Origin: Methanoregula sp.
GTDB lineage: Archaea > Halobacteriota > Methanomicrobia > Methanomicrobiales > Methanospirillaceae
Length of the DNA stretch: 16,014 nucleotides
NCBI GenBank assembly: GCA_028705545.1
Contig: JAQWDG010000004.1
Location: 13,225-29,238, forward strand
Direction: 5' to 3'
Part shown: piece after piece, positions 12,310 to 16,014 of the stretch
Layout of the letters: each line of letters begins with the position of its first letter
Numbering within the stretch: the first letter of the stretch is position 1
Notes under the pieces: generated by a model
The model's database searches: none
What the model was told of the DNA's origin: nothing
Seen by the model: only the letters and a program-made list of their open reading frames with translations
Position numbers and translations under genes: made by a program

Positions 12310-14060
12310 AAAACGCAAAAGAAGCAAAAAAGGGCGTCCTCAAGAGGATCGCCGGGCCAGTCGTTACGGCAGTCAATCTTGACGCCCACATGTACGATGT
12401 GGTCAGGGTCGGTAAAGAAGCCCTGATGGGCGAAGTCATCAAGATCCAGGGTGACAACGTCATCATTCAGGTGTACGAAGATACCTCGGGCATCCGGCCC
12501 GGCGAACCGGTCTCAAACACCGGCCTCTCGCTCGCAGTCGAGCTCGGCCCCGGTCTTCTGACCAGTATCTACGACGGTATCCAGCGTCCCCTCGAAGTGC
12601 TCGTCAACAAGATGGGCAACTTCATCGAGCGCGGTGTCTCGGCACCGGGGCTCTCCCACGACAAGAAATGGACGTTCAAGCCGCTTGTTAAGGCCGGCGA
12701 CAAGGCCGAGCCGGGCAAGATCCTTGGCGAAGTCCAGGAAACAAACATCGTCCACAAGATCATGCTCCCGCCCAACCAGAAGCCGGGCGTGGTAAAGACG
12801 ATCAAGAGCGGCGACTTCACCATCGACGAGATCATCTATGTTCTCGAAGACGGACGGGAATTCCCGATGCTCCAGCGCTGGCCGGTCCGTGTCCCGCGCC
12901 CGGTGCGTGAGAAGAAGAACCCGACGATCCCGCTCCTTACCGGTCAGCGTATCCTCGACGGTCTCTTCCCGATTGCAAAGGGCGGCACCGCCGCAATTCC
13001 CGGCCCGTTCGGGAGCGGCAAGACCGTTACCCAGCAGCAGCTGGCCAAGTGGTCCGATGCCGAGATCGTGGTCTACATCGGCTGCGGCGAACGCGGCAAC
13101 GAGATGACCGAAGTGTTAACCGAGTTCCCGCACCTCGAAGACCCGAAGTCGGGAAAACCGCTCATGGAGCGGACGGTGCTCATCGCAAACACCTCGAACA
13201 TGCCGGTCGCGGCCCGTGAAGCATCAGTGTACACCGGTATCACGATCGCCGAGTACTTCCGTGACATGGGTTACGATGTCTCGCTCATGGCCGACTCCAC
13301 CTCGCGGTGGGCGGAAGCAATGAGAGAAATCTCGTCCCGTCTCGAAGAGATGCCCGGTGAAGAAGGGTACCCGGCATACCTCGCAGCCCGGCTCTCCGAG
13401 TTCTACGAGCGTGCAGGGCTTGTCGAGACCTTAAATGGCGACTCCGGTTCTGTCTCGGTTATCGGCGCAGTCTCGCCACCGGGTGGTGACTTCTCCGAGC
13501 CGGTCACGCAGAACACGCTGCGTATCGTGAAAGTCTTCTGGGCACTTGACGCAAAGCTCTCCCAGCGCCGGCACTTCCCGGCGATCAACTGGCTGAACTC
13601 CTACTCGCTGTACTTAGACGCCCTCCACGACTACTACGACAAGGAAGTCGCGCCCGACTGGAACAAGACCCGGTCATGGGCCATGGAAGTCCTCCAGAAA
13701 GAGGCAGAACTCCAGGAAATCGTGCAGCTCGTCGGTTCCGATGCGCTGCCCGAGTCCGAGCAGGTAACGATCGAAGTCGCCCGCATGATCCGTGAGATCT
13801 TCCTCCAGCAGAACGCCTACGATGCAGTCGACACGTTCTGCGACATGAAGAAGCAGTACGACATGATGAAGGCGATCAAGATGTTCGCCGACCTGGCCTA
13901 TGCGGCACAGCAGGCCGGTGTCAGCCCGGCGCAGATCCTTGGCGTAAAAGCCAAGAACGAACTGCCCCAGATCAAATTCACCAAGGACTACAAGCCGGAG
14001 CTCGAAAAGATCGAGAAAAGTATGGACACTGAGTTCAACGCACTGAGGTCGGCAGCATGA
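12300..14060 (+). CDS. ahaA: A-type ATP synthase catalytic subunit A
   Basis: This 586-residue catalytic subunit binds and converts ADP + Pi/ATP. It contains the P-loop GPFGSGKT (235-242), the catalytic Glu264 in IGCGERGNEM, the non-homologous bulge typical of A/V-type A subunits (about 110-190, between the N-terminal barrel and the nucleotide domain), SLMADSTSRWAEAMREIS, and a helical C-terminal domain. The length is that of an intein-free subunit, although this gene carries an intein in some archaea. The start is a GTG at 12300, inside the end of ahaF. The upstream GGTGGG (12285-12290) may be its ribosome-binding site. No in-frame ATG fits before the conserved KRIAGPVV strand. The stop overlaps ahaB by ATGA. 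Confidence 0.96.
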   Translation: MEVKNAKEAKKGVLKRIAGPVVTAVNLDAHMYDVVRVGKEALMGEVIKIQGDNVIIQVYEDTSGIRPGEPVSNTGLSLAVELGPGLLTSIYDGIQRPLEVLVNKMGNFIERGVSAPGLSHDKKWTFKPLVKAGDKAEPGKILGEVQETNIVHKIMLPPNQKPGVVKTIKSGDFTIDEIIYVLEDGREFPMLQRWPVRVPRPVREKKNPTIPLLTGQRILDGLFPIAKGGTAAIPGPFGSGKTVTQQQLAKWSDAEIVVYIGCGERGNEMTEVLTEFPHLEDPKSGKPLMERTVLIANTSNMPVAAREASVYTGITIAEYFRDMGYDVSLMADSTSRWAEAMREISSRLEEMPGEEGYPAYLAARLSEFYERAGLVETLNGDSGSVSVIGAVSPPGGDFSEPVTQNTLRIVKVFWALDAKLSQRRHFPAINWLNSYSLYLDALHDYYDKEVAPDWNKTRSWAMEVLQKEAELQEIVQLVGSDALPESEQVTIEVARMIREIFLQQNAYDAVDTFCDMKKQYDMMKAIKMFADLAYAAQQAGVSPAQILGVKAKNELPQIKFTKDYKPELEKIEKSMDTEFNALRSAA

Positions 14061-15445
14061 AGGAATACAGGACGATCACAAAAATTGCCGGTCCGCTTGT
14101 CTTTGTAGAAAAGACCGAACCTATCGCGTACCAGGAACTCGTGAACGTGGTCCTGTCCGATGGCACGATCAAGCGTGGCCAGGTGCTGGACACGAGCGAC
14201 GATCTCGTCGTTGTCCAGATCTTCGAGACCACGACCGGTATCGGCCGTGACAGCGGCGTCCGGTTCACCGGTGAGACCATCAAGATGCCGGTCGGCAGGG
14301 AAATGCTCGGCCGTATCCTCTCCGGCGGCGGTAAGCCGATCGACGGCGGCCCGGAGATTGTTCCGGAAAAACGCCTCGACATCACCGGCGCTGCGATCAA
14401 CCCGTACGCCCGTGGCATGCCGGCGGATTTCATCCAGACCGGTATCTCCACGATTGACGGCACGAACACGCTGGTGCGTGGCCAGAAGCTCCCGATCTTC
14501 TCGGGTGCTGGTCTCCCGCACAACAACGTTGCGCTGCAGATCGCCCGTCAGGCAAAGGTGCCCGGCTCAACCGAGAGTTTTGCCGTGGTCTTTGCTGCAA
14601 TGGGTATCACGAAAGAAGAAGCCAACTACTTCATGGCTGACTTCGAGCGCACGGGCGCTCTCGAACGCGCTGTCGTTTTCCTCAACCTTGCGGACGACCC
14701 TGCCGTCGAGCGTATCATCACGCCCCGTCTCGCGCTTACCACTGCCGAGTACCTTGCCTTCGAACTGGGTATGCACGTGCTGGTCATCTTAACCGATATG
14801 ACCAACTACTGCGAAGCGCTCCGTCAGATCGGTGCCGCCCGTGAAGAAGTGCCGGGCCGCCGTGGTTACCCCGGGTACATGTACACGGATCTTGCCTGCA
14901 TCTACGAACGGGCCGGCATGATCAAGGGCCAGAAGGGTTCGGTCACGCAGATCCCGATCTTAACGATGCCCGGTGACGATATCACCCATCCGATTCCCGA
15001 CCTTACCGGGTATATCACCGAAGGCCAGATCGTGGTCAGCCGTGAACTGCACCGTAAGGGCATCTACCCGCCCATCAACGTGCTTCCCTCGCTGTCCCGG
15101 TTAATGAACCTCGGTATCGGCAAGGGTAAGACCCGTGAGGACCACAAGAAGGTCTCCGACCAGATGTACGCCGGCTATGCGGAAGGTAACGACCTCCGCG
15201 GCCTTGTCGCCATTGTCGGCAAGGACGCACTCTCCGAACGTGACCGCGGCCTGTTAGAGTTTGCCGATCACTTCGAGAACCGCTTTGTCCGGCAGGGCTA
15301 TGACGAGGACCGCACCATCGAGGACACGCTTGACCTCGGCTGGGACCTCCTCTCGACACTGCCGGTGGAGCAGCTCACCCGTATCGACCGCGACCTGATC
15401 AACAAGTACCACCCGAAATTCCGTGCCGGTGCAAAGAAGGAGTAA
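14057..15445 (+). CDS. ahaB: A-type ATP synthase regulatory (non-catalytic) subunit B
   Basis: This 462-residue subunit alternates with A in the A3B3 head and supplies residues, including the arginine finger, to the catalytic interface. It starts YRTITKIAGPLVFVEKTEP (barrel domain). Where subunit A has its P-loop it reads PIFSGAGLPHNNVALQIARQ (about 145-165), with no GxxxxGKT, as expected for a non-catalytic B subunit. The family stretches EEVPGRRGYPGYMYTDLA and YPPINVLPSLSRLMNLGIG follow. The ATG sits within the ahaA stop (four-base overlap), so equal amounts of A and B are likely. Length is typical (about 455-470). Confidence 0.96.
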   Translation: MKEYRTITKIAGPLVFVEKTEPIAYQELVNVVLSDGTIKRGQVLDTSDDLVVVQIFETTTGIGRDSGVRFTGETIKMPVGREMLGRILSGGGKPIDGGPEIVPEKRLDITGAAINPYARGMPADFIQTGISTIDGTNTLVRGQKLPIFSGAGLPHNNVALQIARQAKVPGSTESFAVVFAAMGITKEEANYFMADFERTGALERAVVFLNLADDPAVERIITPRLALTTAEYLAFELGMHVLVILTDMTNYCEALRQIGAAREEVPGRRGYPGYMYTDLACIYERAGMIKGQKGSVTQIPILTMPGDDITHPIPDLTGYITEGQIVVSRELHRKGIYPPINVLPSLSRLMNLGIGKGKTREDHKKVSDQMYAGYAEGNDLRGLVAIVGKDALSERDRGLLEFADHFENRFVRQGYDEDRTIEDTLDLGWDLLSTLPVEQLTRIDRDLINKYHPKFRAGAKKE

Positions 15446-15455
15446 GTGAGTCTGT

Positions 15456-16014
15456 ATGGCGCTGCGCGATATCAAGCCGACGAGGTCGGAGCTGATCAAC
15501 TTAAAAAAGAAGATCCAGCTCTCCCAGCGCGGCTACAAGATCCTCAAGATGAAGCGCGACGGGCTCATCATGGAATTCTTTAAGATCCTCTCCGAGGCAA
15601 AGGACAGCCGCGGGGAACTCTTAAAGAGGTACGAGCACGCCGTCGAGATGATGGCGGTGGCAAACACGGTGGAAGGCGCAATCGGCGTAAAAGCCGCCGC
15701 CTTCTCCGTAAAAGAGACCCCGGAGATCACGCTCAAGAGCAAGAACATCATGGGCGTGGTCGTGCCGCAGATTGAAGCTTCGAAAGTAAAAAAGAGCCTC
15801 GCGGAGAGGGGCTACGGCGTGCTCGGTACGTCACCGGTCATCGACGAGACAGCATCCGCATTCGAGGACCTGGTCGAGGCAATCATCGAGAGCGCCGAGA
15901 TCGAGACCACGATGAAGCGCCTGCTCGACGAGATCGAGAAGACCAAGCGCCGGGTAAACGCGCTCGAGTTCAAGGTCATCCCCGAACTCACCGCCGCCCG
16001 GGACTTCATCAAGA
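15456..16014 (+). CDS. ahaD: A-type ATP synthase subunit D (central rotor shaft), cut by the right edge
   Basis: The frame from the ATG at 15456 stays open to the window end, giving 186 codons of a protein expected to be about 205-215 residues. It begins MALRDIKPTRSELINLKKK and continues as a long helix, then a small strand-containing middle (EITLKSKNIMGVVVPQI, about 92-108), then a second long helix ending KRRVNALEFKVIPELTAA. The two helices form the coiled-coil shaft that turns inside A3B3. KRRVNALE is the hallmark of the family. It lies ten bases after ahaB; GTGAG at 15446-15450 is the likely ribosome-binding site. Only the last few dozen residues are missing. Confidence 0.94.
   Translation, partial: MALRDIKPTRSELINLKKKIQLSQRGYKILKMKRDGLIMEFFKILSEAKDSRGELLKRYEHAVEMMAVANTVEGAIGVKAAAFSVKETPEITLKSKNIMGVVVPQIEASKVKKSLAERGYGVLGTSPVIDETASAFEDLVEAIIESAEIETTMKRLLDEIEKTKRRVNALEFKVIPELTAARDFIK

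Overview
This is archaeal DNA, most likely from a methanogen of the order Methanomicrobiales (a Methanoregula-like lineage would fit; this is inferred from protein character and gene order, since no database was searched). The signs are an A-type ATP synthase operon in the methanogen order H-I-K-E-C-F-A-B-D, TATA-box promoters about 25 bases before the inferred transcript starts, T-tract terminators, strong Shine-Dalgarno sequences, and KaiC/ArlH-like RecA-fold ATPases beside an archaeal secretion ATPase.

Layout. (1) Positions 1-191 hold the 3' end of a small BofA-family membrane protein gene. (2) Positions 192-1595 are a 1.4-kb stretch with no convincing gene. It contains two blocks of a degenerate tandem repeat with an exact 31-bp period (units start at 524, 555, 586, 617, 648, 679 and at 789, 820, 851, 882, 913, 944). 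A small perfect hairpin lies between the blocks, and a long imperfect palindrome lies at about 1019-1162. (3) On the minus strand, 3127 to 1596, a two-gene unit encodes RecA/KaiC-like proteins: first a paralogue whose Walker A lysine is replaced by histidine, then an overlapping gene with intact Walker A, Walker B and tandem glutamates. (4) Divergent from these, at 3336-6985, lie a type II/IV secretion (GspE/VirB11/ArlI-type) ATPase and a two-domain GspF/ArlJ-type membrane platform protein, joined by a 1-nt overlap. No pilin or archaellin gene is in the window. (5) Positions 7066-7679 hold a 51-residue zinc-ribbon protein, overlapping by ATGA with an unrecognised 153-residue protein. (6) From 7806 to the right edge runs the A1Ao ATP synthase operon: ahaH, I, K, E, C, F, A, B and the first 186 codons of ahaD.

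How the parts work together. The aha genes are tightly packed (overlaps of 14, 10 and 4 nt, gaps of 1-14 nt) behind one clear TATA promoter at about 7756-7762. They encode the peripheral stalk (H, E), the membrane stator (I), the ion-binding ring (K), the central stalk (C, F, D) and the catalytic head (A, B). Subunit K carries glutamates in both helices (Glu38 and Glu67), a point relevant to whether the enzyme uses Na+ or H+. The secretion ATPase and platform protein form the motor core of a pilus-like or secretion machine. The divergent KaiC/ArlH-like pair could regulate or drive it, by analogy with ArlH acting on ArlI/ArlJ in the archaellum.
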